From: an uncultured Collinsella sp.
Lineage (GTDB): Bacteria; Actinomycetota; Coriobacteriia; Coriobacteriales; Coriobacteriaceae
Reading direction: 5' to 3'
Assembly (NCBI GenBank): GCA_958405195.1
Contig: CATYDM010000006.1
Coordinates: forward strand, 1-64,000
DNA: 64,000 nucleotides
Part shown: positions 16,386 through 25,517 of the stretch, one piece after another
Layout: the number at the start of each line of letters is the position of its first letter
Position numbering within the stretch: the stretch's first letter is position 1
Translations under genes and position numbers: made by a program
The notes under the pieces: model-generated
Seen by the model: only the letters and a program-made list of their open reading frames with translations
What the model was told of the DNA's origin: nothing
Database searches by the model: none

Positions 16386-18158
16386 TTAGAGCGCCTCCTC
16401 ATCGAGCGGAGCGGCCATGGTGCCCTCGCCCGCAAGCGGCGACTTGTCGCGCCAGACGTTCTCGAACTGCTCCTTGTCGAGCACGTGGTCGCGCTTGGCG
16501 GCGACATCGGTCACCGTCACGCGGTCGGTGCAGGAGTAGCACGGGTCGAGCGAGCCGACGATCAGCGCCGCATCGCCCACAGTGTTGCCGCGGAACATGT
16601 AGCGTAGGACCGGCCAGTTGCTGTACGTGGCCGCCTTGGCGCGCCAGCGGTAGCACTTCTGGTTATTACCGAGCATGGCCCAGTGCACGTCCTCGCCGCG
16701 CGGCGCCTCGGTGGCACCGATGGCGTACTTGTGCGGGGTGTACTCCCAATCCGTGGTGAGGATGGGGCCCGACGGGCAGTTCTCGAGCATGGTCTCGATC
16801 ATATCGATCGAATCGTAGACCTCCTGGATGCGAACGGCGGTACGGCCGAAGGCATCGCAGGTGTCAGCCGTGGCGGCGTGCATCTTTTGGACGTCCGGAT
16901 CGGCGTAGCCGTCGAAGGGATGGTCAAAGCGCACGTCGCGGGCATAGCCCGAGCCACGCATGAGCGGGCCGACCGGCGAGAAGTCGCGAGCGATCTTGCG
17001 ATCCAGAATGCCGATGCCACTCGTACGCTCAATAAAGTTGGGCGTGGAGAGCAGCATGTCGACGAGTTCCTGAACCTCGGAGCGCAGCTGGTGGATGGTC
17101 GTGAGCGTGGAGAGCTTCTGCTCGGCCAAAATGTCGCGACGCACGCCGCCGATCACGTTGAGGCCGTAGGTCTTGCGGTGACCGGAGAGCTTCTCGGCCA
17201 GGTCCATGGACTTCTCGCGGACGCGGAAGAACTGCTGGAAGCCGGAGTCGAAGCCCGTGTAGTGCGATGCCAGGCCAATGTTGAGCAGATGCGAGTGCAG
17301 GCGCTCGACCTCGAGCATGATGGCGCGGATGTACTGGGCGCGCGGCGGGACATGAATGCCCTGGGCGCGCTCGACGGCCTCGGCATAGGCCACCGAGTGG
17401 GCGCAGCCGCAGATGCCGCAGATGCGGTCGGCGAGGAACGTCACGGCGTCATAGTTCAGGCGCGTCTCGGCGACCTTCTCCATGCCGCGGTGCACGTAGA
17501 ACAGACGGTAGTCGGCGTCGACGATCGTCTCGCCCTCAACGAACAGACGGAAGTGGCCGGGCTCGTCGGAGGTAATGTGCAAGGGGCCCATGGGAACGAG
17601 CGTGGTCTCCTTGCCCTTGGTATCGGCCAAGAATTCGTAGTTTTCCATGTCGCTCGCGGGAGCGGGACGGAAGCGGTAGTCCATGGAGTCCTTGCGCAGC
17701 GGGTACAGGCCACTGGGCCAGTCATCGGGCAGCACCAGGCGGCGACGATCGGGCAGACCCTCGGGGATCAGGCCGAACATATCGCGCAGCTCGCGCTCGC
17801 CCCACACGCAGGCGGGAACGAACGGCGTCACGGACGGGAACGTCATCTTGGCGGGGTCGACCTCGGCACGCACGGTAACCCAGCCGGGGTCCTCCCCCTC
17901 CATGGAGATGACGTAGTACACGGCGTAACGGCCGCACAGGGAACGCTCGTCGTTGCCGACAATCACGGGAATCCAGCCGTAGCGCTCGTAGTACAGGTAG
18001 TGGACGGCCTCGGGCAGACGGTCCAGCTTGACGGTGATCGTCAGCTGGTCCTCGCACTGCCACTCAACCTTCTCGATAGCGCCCGGCACTGCGGCGCGCA
18101 GGGCCTCGACGTGGCTTTCGCAACGACGAGCGTAGTCCTTCTTTTCAGGTTCTGCCAT
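16386..18158 (-). CDS. hyfG: Hydrogenase-4 large subunit, NuoC-NuoD fusion
   Basis: The 590-residue protein joins an N-terminal NuoC-like domain (about 1-165) to the [NiFe] catalytic domain, as in HycE/HyfG. The active-site cysteine pairs are RIC247GIC250GCAHS and DPC540YSC543TDR. About 44 residues follow Arg546, which is the tail expected to be removed by HycI in this operon. It reduces protons to H2 using electrons from formate dehydrogenase, in a membrane-attached complex facing the cytoplasm. Length is slightly greater than E. coli HycE (569). It precedes hyfH with essentially no gap. Confidence 0.96.
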   Translation of the reverse strand: MAEPEKKDYARRCESHVEALRAAVPGAIEKVEWQCEDQLTITVKLDRLPEAVHYLYYERYGWIPVIVGNDERSLCGRYAVYYVISMEGEDPGWVTVRAEVDPAKMTFPSVTPFVPACVWGERELRDMFGLIPEGLPDRRRLVLPDDWPSGLYPLRKDSMDYRFRPAPASDMENYEFLADTKGKETTLVPMGPLHITSDEPGHFRLFVEGETIVDADYRLFYVHRGMEKVAETRLNYDAVTFLADRICGICGCAHSVAYAEAVERAQGIHVPPRAQYIRAIMLEVERLHSHLLNIGLASHYTGFDSGFQQFFRVREKSMDLAEKLSGHRKTYGLNVIGGVRRDILAEQKLSTLTTIHQLRSEVQELVDMLLSTPNFIERTSGIGILDRKIARDFSPVGPLMRGSGYARDVRFDHPFDGYADPDVQKMHAATADTCDAFGRTAVRIQEVYDSIDMIETMLENCPSGPILTTDWEYTPHKYAIGATEAPRGEDVHWAMLGNNQKCYRWRAKAATYSNWPVLRYMFRGNTVGDAALIVGSLDPCYSCTDRVTVTDVAAKRDHVLDKEQFENVWRDKSPLAGEGTMAAPLDEEAL

Positions 18159-18162
18159 GGTG

Positions 18163-19728
18163 CTAATTCACCTCGCTTGTCTTGGTCTGGGAACTGAACA
18201 CCATGCGGTAGAGAGGAGCCTCGTGGAGCTCTTCGACGCTCTGGTTCAAAACGACGGACGTTGCATCCTCGACGCCGCTCGTGATGGCGACCGGGGTGGC
18301 GATACCGAACCACATGACCACGATCGCGAGGGCGATCTCGGGGATGATCATGAGGGCGGGCACCTCGTGGCGCTTCATGCCCTCGGGCGCCTTGCCGAAG
18401 ATGGACTTGAGCGCGATGCCGGTAAGGGCAAAGTACACGCCGGTGAGGCCAATGGCCACGAGCACGACCACCCAGATGGGACCGGACTGGACGCCGGCCA
18501 CGAAGGTGAGGAACTCGGAGATGAACAGGGCGAACGGCGGGAAGGCGGCGAGCGCGAGCAGGGCGATGATGGTGAGCGCTGCCGTGACGGGAGCGATCTC
18601 GACGACGCCCTTGATCTTGTTCAGGTCGCGGGTGTGGTAGATGTGCTGGATGTTACCGGCCATGCAGAAGGCGAGCGCCTTCGTGAAACCGTGGAAGATG
18701 CAGTGCAGCAGGCAGGCGGCGATACCGAGCGGACCACCGATACCCAGGCACAGCGCGACCACGCCGACGTTGTCGACGGAGGAGTACGCGAAGCGGCGCT
18801 TGATATCGTCCTGCTTAAAGATGCACAGGGCGGCCACCAGGATGGACAGCGTGCCCAGGATGAGCAGGAGCGTACGCGGATAGGTGTCGCCCACCGTGAT
18901 GATGGACAGGGAGTAGAAGCGGATGATCACCAGCATGGCGCACTTGAGCAGCGCGCCCGAGAGCAGCGCGGAGACCGGGCTCGGAGCCTGGGAGTGCGCG
19001 TCGGGCAGCCAAGTGTGCATGGGGAACAGGCCCGCCTTGGTGCCGAAGCCGATGACGATGAACGCGAACGCGAGGCGCACGAGCATCGGGTCGAACTGGT
19101 CGGCGTAGGGCATGATGGAGGTGAGGAAGGCTGCCTCATGCGCGTTGGGCATGATATCGGCGGCGTTCGCGTAGATGAGCAGCGTGCCAAACAGGCCGAA
19201 GGCCACGCCGGCGGTGCAGACCATCGCGTACTTCCAAGACGCCTCGAGCGCCTGCTTGTTCTTGTAGATACCCACGAGGAACACGGTCGACAACGTGGTG
19301 GCCTCGACCGCCGCCCAGGTGAGGATGATGTTGTTGGACAGGCAGGCGAGCAGCATCGTGAAAACGAACAGGCTAAACAGCGCGTAGTACTGCTTGGTGC
19401 GCTCGGCCGGCATGGTCTTCTCCTCGATATCGATCTTGATATAGGAGATGGAGTACACGCCGGTGATGAACCCGATGATGCCTACCAGAAGGACGAAGAT
19501 CGACGAGAGCGAATCGAGATGGAGCCACAGGCCCAAAGCGTCGATATTCTGCCCGCTCGAGAGCATGGTTCCCGCGGTGACGACCGAAAGGACGAGGGTC
19601 GCCGCGACGGAGATGGTGTTGAGCCCCGCAAAGACGCTGTAGGACGTCGTCTTGGGGAGCGCAGCCATAATCAGGGAGAACACGAGGGGACAAGCGAGCA
19701 GGGCGACCGTCAGCATTGAAACATCCAT
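18163..19728 (-). CDS. hyfF: Hydrogenase-4 membrane subunit HyfF (antiporter-like)
   Basis: This 521-residue polytopic protein belongs to the NuoL/M/N-MrpD family. The motif AGLFPMHTWLPDAHSQAPSP, with a conserved Lys in the preceding GFGTKAG, is characteristic, and KQDDIKRRFAYSSVDN and FHGFTKALAF supply further proton-channel residues. E. coli HyfF is 526 residues. It is one of three antiporter-like subunits here (HyfB, D, F), so this is the larger hydrogenase-4 type complex and not the smaller hydrogenase-3 type; proton pumping is plausible but not proven. Confidence 0.93.
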   Translation of the reverse strand: MDVSMLTVALLACPLVFSLIMAALPKTTSYSVFAGLNTISVAATLVLSVVTAGTMLSSGQNIDALGLWLHLDSLSSIFVLLVGIIGFITGVYSISYIKIDIEEKTMPAERTKQYYALFSLFVFTMLLACLSNNIILTWAAVEATTLSTVFLVGIYKNKQALEASWKYAMVCTAGVAFGLFGTLLIYANAADIMPNAHEAAFLTSIMPYADQFDPMLVRLAFAFIVIGFGTKAGLFPMHTWLPDAHSQAPSPVSALLSGALLKCAMLVIIRFYSLSIITVGDTYPRTLLLILGTLSILVAALCIFKQDDIKRRFAYSSVDNVGVVALCLGIGGPLGIAACLLHCIFHGFTKALAFCMAGNIQHIYHTRDLNKIKGVVEIAPVTAALTIIALLALAAFPPFALFISEFLTFVAGVQSGPIWVVVLVAIGLTGVYFALTGIALKSIFGKAPEGMKRHEVPALMIIPEIALAIVVMWFGIATPVAITSGVEDATSVVLNQSVEELHEAPLYRMVFSSQTKTSEVN

Positions 19729-19731
19729 GGC

Positions 19732-20385
19732 CTACCCCTTCAATTCGGTCAGGTCGTGGGAGTCGAGCGACTTGGTGTCGTTCCAGATCCTCACGACGAC
19801 GGCGGACATGATGATGACGGCGAAAATGGCGTCGGTGGCGATGCCGATCTCGATGATCTCGGGGGCCGTGGGCGCGAGCAGGGCGAGCGTCACGTGGCTA
19901 CCGTTCTCCATAAGGCAGTACCCGAAGATTTGCTTGAGGATGTTGCGCTGGGAGATGATGCACGTGAGGCCGACGAAGAAGTGCGCGAAGCTGATGGCGA
20001 GGGCCGGAGTAGCCACCTCAGCGGTGGGCAGGCTCAGGCGCGTGACCACCGCGAAGCAGATGGCCACCTCCAGACCGGTGAGGATGATGGTCCAGGCCGG
20101 CTTGATGGAGGAGGTCAGCGTGCTATCGGCAGGCGAACCCATCTTTTTGTAGGCACGGTTGAGAATGAACGGAACGAGGATCACCTTGGTGACGAAGGCC
20201 GACGCGGCCCACATGAGAAGCTCGGTGGCACCGGTGGTGAGGCCCAGGGTGAGCAGCACGCCCACCAGGACAACCGACTGGATCGCGTACCACTTAATGG
20301 CGGACGGGATGGTCTTCGAGACGACCACCATGGTGGAGGTCACGATCAGAAGACCGCCCAGGATATTGACTAACGAATAACCCAT
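19732..20385 (-). CDS. hyfE: Hydrogenase-4 membrane subunit HyfE
   Basis: The 217-residue hydrophobic protein matches HyfE (216 residues in E. coli), whose C-terminal half resembles the NuoK/MrpC type. SFAHFFVGLTCIISQRNILK and FGYCLMENGSH are recognisable family segments. It lies between hyfD and hyfF with gaps of a few bases, as in the E. coli hyf operon. Confidence 0.9.
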   Translation of the reverse strand: MGYSLVNILGGLLIVTSTMVVVSKTIPSAIKWYAIQSVVLVGVLLTLGLTTGATELLMWAASAFVTKVILVPFILNRAYKKMGSPADSTLTSSIKPAWTIILTGLEVAICFAVVTRLSLPTAEVATPALAISFAHFFVGLTCIISQRNILKQIFGYCLMENGSHVTLALLAPTAPEIIEIGIATDAIFAVIIMSAVVVRIWNDTKSLDSHDLTELKG

Positions 20386-20395
20386 GTCCTACCTC

Positions 20396-21853
20396 CTAAC
20401 CCATCCAACTAGAGGACAGAGGACCGGCGACGACGACCATGATCATGAGGACGACGAACACGAACGCCATGGCGCGCGGAAGGGGCTGGCCGGCGGCCAC
20501 GGTCTCGCTCGGCTCACCGGGCAGGACCTTACCCATCCAACGCAGGAACCATGCGAAGGTGGCGACGGTCTCGACGACCATGACGCACACGAGGACGAAG
20601 ATGACCGTGTTGGAAGCACCAACCGCGAAGCCACCGGAAATAATCTGGAACTTGGAGAAGAACGTGCTCATGGGGGGCACGCCGGCGATAGCGGTCGCGG
20701 CGACCGCGAAGCCCACGCCCGTGACCGGGTACTTCTTCATGAGGCCCTGGATCTTGGGCAACATACGGGTTCCCAGCGTGAAGCTGAGGGAGCCGGCGAT
20801 GAGGAAGAACAGGGTCTTGGTGAACGCGTGGTTGAAGATGTGCTCGACGGCGCCGTTGAACGCCATCTGGCTTCCGAACACGGAGAGGCCCAGGCCGAAG
20901 AACACGTAGGCGAGCTGCGCGATCGTCGAGAAGGCGAGCAGGCGCTTCATATCCTTCTGGGGCAGGTACATGAGGAAGCCGAAGAGCATGGTCACGACGG
21001 CGTCGATGATGGCGACCCAACCGACGATCTCGGGGATATCGCCGGCACTCGCAAGAGCGCGGGCGAACACGCACACGCCGACCTTCACCATGGACGCGCC
21101 ATGGAGGTAGGCGGAAACGGGCGTGGGGGCCTCCATTGCGGAGGGCAGCCACATGTAGAGCGGGAACTGGGCGGACTTGGCCCAAGCGGCGAACAGGATG
21201 AGCAGCAGCACGACGGTCTTCATACCGGAATCGAGCTGGGAGATCGCGCTCAGCGCGAACGTGCCGGTTCCGGCGAACAGGAAGGCCGCGCCGATGTAGA
21301 GTCCCAGAGCGCCGATATGGGTGATGATGAGCGCCTTCATACCGGCCTTCTTGGCCGTGGGCGTCATGTAGTAGCTGATGAGGCCCCAGGAGCACACGCC
21401 GGTGATCTCGAAGAAAACGAGCTGGCCGACGATGGTGGAGCTGTAGGCGAGACCGGCCATGGCGCCGATGAACGTGGAGAAGTACACGTAGAAGCGGCGA
21501 CGGGGCGCGTCGGGATGCTCCTTGTTCTTATCGCTCATGTACGGGAACGAATAGATGACGACGAGCAGGCCGATAGCGACGAACGCGGGTGCGAGCAGCG
21601 TGCTCATCCGGTCGAATATGAAGCCCATGACCAAGGTCTGGCCCATACTCGCCCAGGTTACATCGACCGCGTTCATGCCGTTTCCGGCAAACGTCGCGGC
21701 CAAGCCAACGGAAGCGACCGTGGCGATGCCGCCGGCAAAGGCGCAGATCCATTTAGCGTAGGGACGCGGCAGCATGACGATGAGCAGGGAGCCCAGCATG
21801 GGGACGGCGATCGCCACCATGGCAAAGAGGGACAAGCTCGATTCGATTGACAT
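20396..21853 (-). CDS. hyfD: Hydrogenase-4 membrane subunit HyfD (antiporter-like)
   Basis: This 485-residue protein of the NuoL/M/N family contains FAAWAKSAQFPLYMWLPSAM followed by EAPTPVSAYLHGASMVK, the conserved proton-antiporter core with channel Lys and His. MKRLLAFSTIAQLAYVF and the FNHAFTKTLFFL segment follow. E. coli HyfD is 479 residues. A gap of 16 bases separates it from hyfC. Confidence 0.92.
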   Translation of the reverse strand: MSIESSLSLFAMVAIAVPMLGSLLIVMLPRPYAKWICAFAGGIATVASVGLAATFAGNGMNAVDVTWASMGQTLVMGFIFDRMSTLLAPAFVAIGLLVVIYSFPYMSDKNKEHPDAPRRRFYVYFSTFIGAMAGLAYSSTIVGQLVFFEITGVCSWGLISYYMTPTAKKAGMKALIITHIGALGLYIGAAFLFAGTGTFALSAISQLDSGMKTVVLLLILFAAWAKSAQFPLYMWLPSAMEAPTPVSAYLHGASMVKVGVCVFARALASAGDIPEIVGWVAIIDAVVTMLFGFLMYLPQKDMKRLLAFSTIAQLAYVFFGLGLSVFGSQMAFNGAVEHIFNHAFTKTLFFLIAGSLSFTLGTRMLPKIQGLMKKYPVTGVGFAVAATAIAGVPPMSTFFSKFQIISGGFAVGASNTVIFVLVCVMVVETVATFAWFLRWMGKVLPGEPSETVAAGQPLPRAMAFVFVVLMIMVVVAGPLSSSWMG

Positions 21854-21869
21854 AGTTTCTCCCTTCTCC

Positions 21870-22793
21870 CTACACGCCTACGACGACGAAGACGAACGCG
21901 AGGACCGCGATGCCGACGACGGCCCAGGTCTGGTTACCGAGCACCTTGAAGCGCGAACGGGAAACGGAGTTCTCGAGCACGCCGCAGACAACGAAATCGA
22001 CCAGGCACTTGACAAGGAAGACGACGGCGCCCACGAGAGCGGTGACGCCGATGGTCGCGGGCTCTCCCCAGGGGATGAAGATGGAGGTGAACCAAGCGAC
22101 GACCACGACCTGCTTCATGCCCATGGCGAGCTTCATCATGGCCAGGGACGGGCCGGAGAGCTCGGCGAGCGGGCCCTCCTGGAGCTCCTGCTCGGCTTCG
22201 GCCTGATCGAACGGAAGCTTGCCGAGCTCCATATAGCAGGCGGCCGCGAAGGCGACGCCGGCGAGGATGACGGCGACGACGCTCGAGACGTTGCCCGTAA
22301 CGATGTGCTGACCCATGGTCGCAATGTCCGTGGAGCCGCACACGGTGGCGACGGTAAACAGCGCGATGAGCATGGACGGCTCGATGAGCACGCTCATGAG
22401 GAGCTCGCGGATACCGCCGAAGCCCGCGTAGGCGTTGGAGGAATCCACGCCGGACAGCGCGAAGAAGAAGCGGGACAGCGCGAGCGCGTACATGATGGTG
22501 ATGGCGTCACCAAAGACGGGCATGGGGCTCTCGAGCGTGAACATGGGCAGGCCCATGGCGAGCATGAACGACACCGCGAGGAACAGCGGCGGCATGATGC
22601 GCAGCACGAAGCTCGAGTCGGAACTCACGGACTCGGGACGCGCCATGAGCTTCGCGAGGTCCCGGTAATCCTGAAGGATGGACGGACCGCGGCGATTGTG
22701 CATCTTCGCGCGAATCACACGGGCGAGGCCGGAGAAGAAGGGCGCGACCAGCATGACCACGAGGCCCTGCGCTATCGCAAGAACGATGTTCAT
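21870..22793 (-). CDS. hyfC: Hydrogenase-4 membrane subunit HyfC (NuoH-like anchor)
   Basis: The 307-residue membrane protein is NuoH/HycD-like. The segment HNRRGPSILQDYRDLAKL near residue 32 is the signature cytoplasmic loop, and LPFDQAEAEQELQEGPLAE is the conserved acidic loop that contacts the peripheral arm. It anchors the hydrogenase to the membrane arm. E. coli HyfC is 315 residues. Confidence 0.93.
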   Translation of the reverse strand: MNIVLAIAQGLVVMLVAPFFSGLARVIRAKMHNRRGPSILQDYRDLAKLMARPESVSSDSSFVLRIMPPLFLAVSFMLAMGLPMFTLESPMPVFGDAITIMYALALSRFFFALSGVDSSNAYAGFGGIRELLMSVLIEPSMLIALFTVATVCGSTDIATMGQHIVTGNVSSVVAVILAGVAFAAACYMELGKLPFDQAEAEQELQEGPLAELSGPSLAMMKLAMGMKQVVVVAWFTSIFIPWGEPATIGVTALVGAVVFLVKCLVDFVVCGVLENSVSRSRFKVLGNQTWAVVGIAVLAFVFVVVGV

Positions 22794-22810
22794 AATATCC
22801 TCTCCCCTCT

Positions 22811-24829
22811 CTAGACCATGACCACGGCGAGCACGAGGAAGACCACGAGCGCCGCGACGATGTAGCAGATGTATACGGAGTAGTTGCCGCCCTCGATCTT
22901 GGAGGCGAGGCCGGCCAGCTTATCGGCACCCTCGCTCGGTGCATCGACCAGGAAGCGGTCGGGCAGGGGCTCAACGCCCTGGGCGACACCGGTGAGCTTC
23001 TGGAACACGTGCGCGATGGACCAGCAGATCTTGGTGCATACCTCGCGCAGGGTGTAGAGCGGGCCCATGAAGAGCTCTACGTCTGACGCGAAGCTCGTGG
23101 CGACGACGGGCATGTGCTCGTTGGGCTCGTAGCCGCACGCCCAAGGGTCGGTCTTCTTAGCGGGGGCCTTGGTGCCGAGGCAGGACCTCAACACGAACGC
23201 GAGGCCGGTGAGGACCACGAGCGCGATGGCGATCGCGGGGGTGGAGGTGGCGGCACCGGAAATCTCGTTCACCAGAGACACGCCCGAGGTGGCTGTGATG
23301 GCAGAGCCGGCAAGCACGCTCTGGGCGACGTCGCCCAGAACCGGGGCGATGACGGGAGAGCCGATTCCCAGCACCACGCAGATGGCCGCGAGGAGCATCT
23401 GCGAGAACAACATCGGAGCCGGGGACTCCTTGGCGTTCGCGGCCTCCTGGGAACGAGGGCTGCTCGCGAACGAGACGCCGTAGGCCTTCACGAAGCACGT
23501 GACGGCCAGGGCACCGGTGATGGCGAGGGCGGCCGCGGAGGCGACGGCGAACACCATGACGACCGGGTCGGAGAGCGTCGAGATGTTGAACAGGGACTGG
23601 TAGGTGAACCACTCGGAAACGAAGCCGTTGAGCGGCGGGATAGCCGAGATGGCAAGGGCACCGATGAGGAAGCAGACGGCCGTGACCGGCATACGGCGGA
23701 ACAGGCCGCCCATCTTCTCCATGTTGCGCGTACCCGTGGCATAGAGCAGGGAGCCCGCGCCGAGGAACAGCTCGCCCTTGAACATGGCGTGGTTGAGCGT
23801 GTGGTAGAGGGCGGCCATGAGCGCGATCGTCGCGATGACGTCGTTGCCCAGGGCGTGCGCCGTCATGGACGCGCCGACACCGAGCAAGATGATGCCGATG
23901 TTCTCGACGGAGTGGTAGGCCAGCAGGCGCTTAATGTCGTGCTCGTGGAGGGCGTAGACGACGCCCAGGACCGACGAGATGGATCCGAAGACCAGGACCA
24001 TGAGGCCCCACCAGAGCTGGACGCCCGAACCCGCGAGCAGGTCGAGACCGACCTTGAGGATTCCCAGGATGCCGATCTTGATCATGCCGCCGGACATGAG
24101 GGCGGACACGTTGGACGGCGCCTCGGGGTGCGCCTGGGGCAGCCAGGAGTGCAGCGGGATGATACCGGCCTTTGCGCCGAATCCGAAGAACGCGAGGACG
24201 AAGCACGCGGAGGAGACGGCGGGTCCAAAGTCATGCGTACGGAAATCACTGAAGCTGAAGGAACCGCCCACGCCGTTGGTCATGAGCAGGAAGCTCGCCA
24301 TGATAAGGACAAAGCCCACGTGCGCGATGACGAAGTAGAGCCAACCGCCCCTAATGGAGTTCTTGTTCTCCTCGATAACGACAAGGAAGTAGCTCGTAAG
24401 GGACATGAGCTCAAAGGCGACCAGGAACCAGAACACGTTGTCGGCGGTGATGACGAGCATCATCGAGGCGACGAAGGTGTTCATGAAGAAACCGGCGCGC
24501 CCGACCTTGCCCGGGTACTCATCGAAGTAGGACAGACCGTAGATGAAGCCCGCAAAGGCGAGGATTGAGATGAGGACCACGATCAGGCCCGCAAGGCCGT
24601 TGAGCAAGAGCTCGAGACGGGCGAACGGGAAAAAGAAGACCGTGTTGAGGGACGAAACGTCGCCAAGCACGGCCTCGAGGCCCGCGATGAACGACAGCAC
24701 GGCCGCGACGGCGCCGATCAGGCAGCCGGCGGTCTTGGCGGCGTTATCGGCCTTGATCAGTAGAACCGAGGCGAGCGCACCGATGCACGAGACGGCAAGC
24801 GATGCGATAAACAGCGTCATGCTATCCAT
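22811..24829 (-). CDS. hyfB: Hydrogenase-4 membrane subunit HyfB (antiporter-like)
   Basis: At 672 residues this equals the length of E. coli HyfB. It is NuoL-like with about 14-16 membrane segments. The core GFGAKAGIIPLHSWLPQAHP and PSNVSALMSGGMIKIGI is the proton-antiporter signature, and HDIKRLLAYHSVENIG and LNHAMFKGELF follow. The C-terminal part has a conserved DPWACGYEPNEHMP segment typical of HyfB/HycC. Its ATG lies inside the end of hyfA (8-base overlap), implying coupled translation. Confidence 0.94.
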   Translation of the reverse strand: MDSMTLFIASLAVSCIGALASVLLIKADNAAKTAGCLIGAVAAVLSFIAGLEAVLGDVSSLNTVFFFPFARLELLLNGLAGLIVVLISILAFAGFIYGLSYFDEYPGKVGRAGFFMNTFVASMMLVITADNVFWFLVAFELMSLTSYFLVVIEENKNSIRGGWLYFVIAHVGFVLIMASFLLMTNGVGGSFSFSDFRTHDFGPAVSSACFVLAFFGFGAKAGIIPLHSWLPQAHPEAPSNVSALMSGGMIKIGILGILKVGLDLLAGSGVQLWWGLMVLVFGSISSVLGVVYALHEHDIKRLLAYHSVENIGIILLGVGASMTAHALGNDVIATIALMAALYHTLNHAMFKGELFLGAGSLLYATGTRNMEKMGGLFRRMPVTAVCFLIGALAISAIPPLNGFVSEWFTYQSLFNISTLSDPVVMVFAVASAAALAITGALAVTCFVKAYGVSFASSPRSQEAANAKESPAPMLFSQMLLAAICVVLGIGSPVIAPVLGDVAQSVLAGSAITATSGVSLVNEISGAATSTPAIAIALVVLTGLAFVLRSCLGTKAPAKKTDPWACGYEPNEHMPVVATSFASDVELFMGPLYTLREVCTKICWSIAHVFQKLTGVAQGVEPLPDRFLVDAPSEGADKLAGLASKIEGGNYSVYICYIVAALVVFLVLAVVMV

Positions 24830-25439
24830 TGTTTACGCTCCCTTCTGCTTTCTCGGACAGGCCCTGGGCCACAGCGGTAACGTCGACGACTGGACCGTTT
24901 TCGATCGAGCGCAGGCGCTTGGCCTCGTCGAGCTCGCGATCGGCCGCGCCGCCCATGACGGTCAGCGCCTTGGTGGGGCACGCCGCCACACAATGCGGGC
25001 CGTCCGGATCGAAGGCACACAGGTCGCACTTGACGGCGCAGGTGTACTGGCCAGGAGCCCACGTAAGCAGGCTGCTCAGGGACTTAGGATACGAAGGCGT
25101 CGGGTCGCACATGCCTGCGACACCGGCGATAGACGTGCCATCGGGATGGATGGCTCCGAAGGGGCACGCGATGGCGCACAGCCTGCACCCGATGCACTCC
25201 TGCTCCTTGACGTGGATGCGATCGCCATCGTGCTCGATGGCATTCACCGGGCAAACCTCGGCGCAGGGAGCACCCTCGCAATGGTGGCAGGCAAGGGCGG
25301 CCGAAATACCGCCGGTCTTCACGAGCGCCAGGCGCGGCGTATCCTGAAGACCCTGCATCCGGTGGGCGTCGGCACAGGCGGACTGGCATGTTCCGCAGCC
25401 GATGCACCTCTCCGGGTTGATGTCGATGAAGCGGTTCAT
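24822..25439 (-). CDS. hyfA: Hydrogenase-4 electron transfer subunit HyfA ([4Fe-4S] ferredoxin-like)
   Basis: The 205-residue protein has four cysteine clusters: CIGCGTCQSAC, CHHCEGAPCAEVCP, CIGCRLCAIACP and CDLCAFDPDGPHCVAACP. This is the 4x[4Fe-4S] pattern of HycB/HyfA/HydN proteins that bridge formate dehydrogenase and hydrogenase. ATG at 25439 was chosen because AGGA lies seven bases ahead; a GTG two codons earlier is less likely. It overlaps hyfB by 8 bases, and a strong hairpin separates it from fdhF. Confidence 0.92.
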   Translation of the reverse strand: MNRFIDINPERCIGCGTCQSACADAHRMQGLQDTPRLALVKTGGISAALACHHCEGAPCAEVCPVNAIEHDGDRIHVKEQECIGCRLCAIACPFGAIHPDGTSIAGVAGMCDPTPSYPKSLSSLLTWAPGQYTCAVKCDLCAFDPDGPHCVAACPTKALTVMGGAADRELDEAKRLRSIENGPVVDVTAVAQGLSEKAEGSVNNG

Positions 25440-25461
25440 CCCCACTTCCTTTCAAAATAAC

Positions 25462-25496
25462 GGGCCGGGCTCCCGAACGTACGGGACGCCCGGCCC
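25462..25496 (-). terminator. Intra-operon GC-rich hairpin between fdhF and hyfA
   Basis: On the minus strand GGGCCGGGC and GCCCGGCCC form a 9-bp stem with an internal TCCCG/CGGGA extension, followed by GTTATTTTG. The poor U-run suggests partial termination, or an mRNA end-protecting structure that sets different levels of fdhF and hyf messages. Confidence 0.4.
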
Positions 25497-25517
25497 AAAA
25501 AGCCAACGAGAACGGGA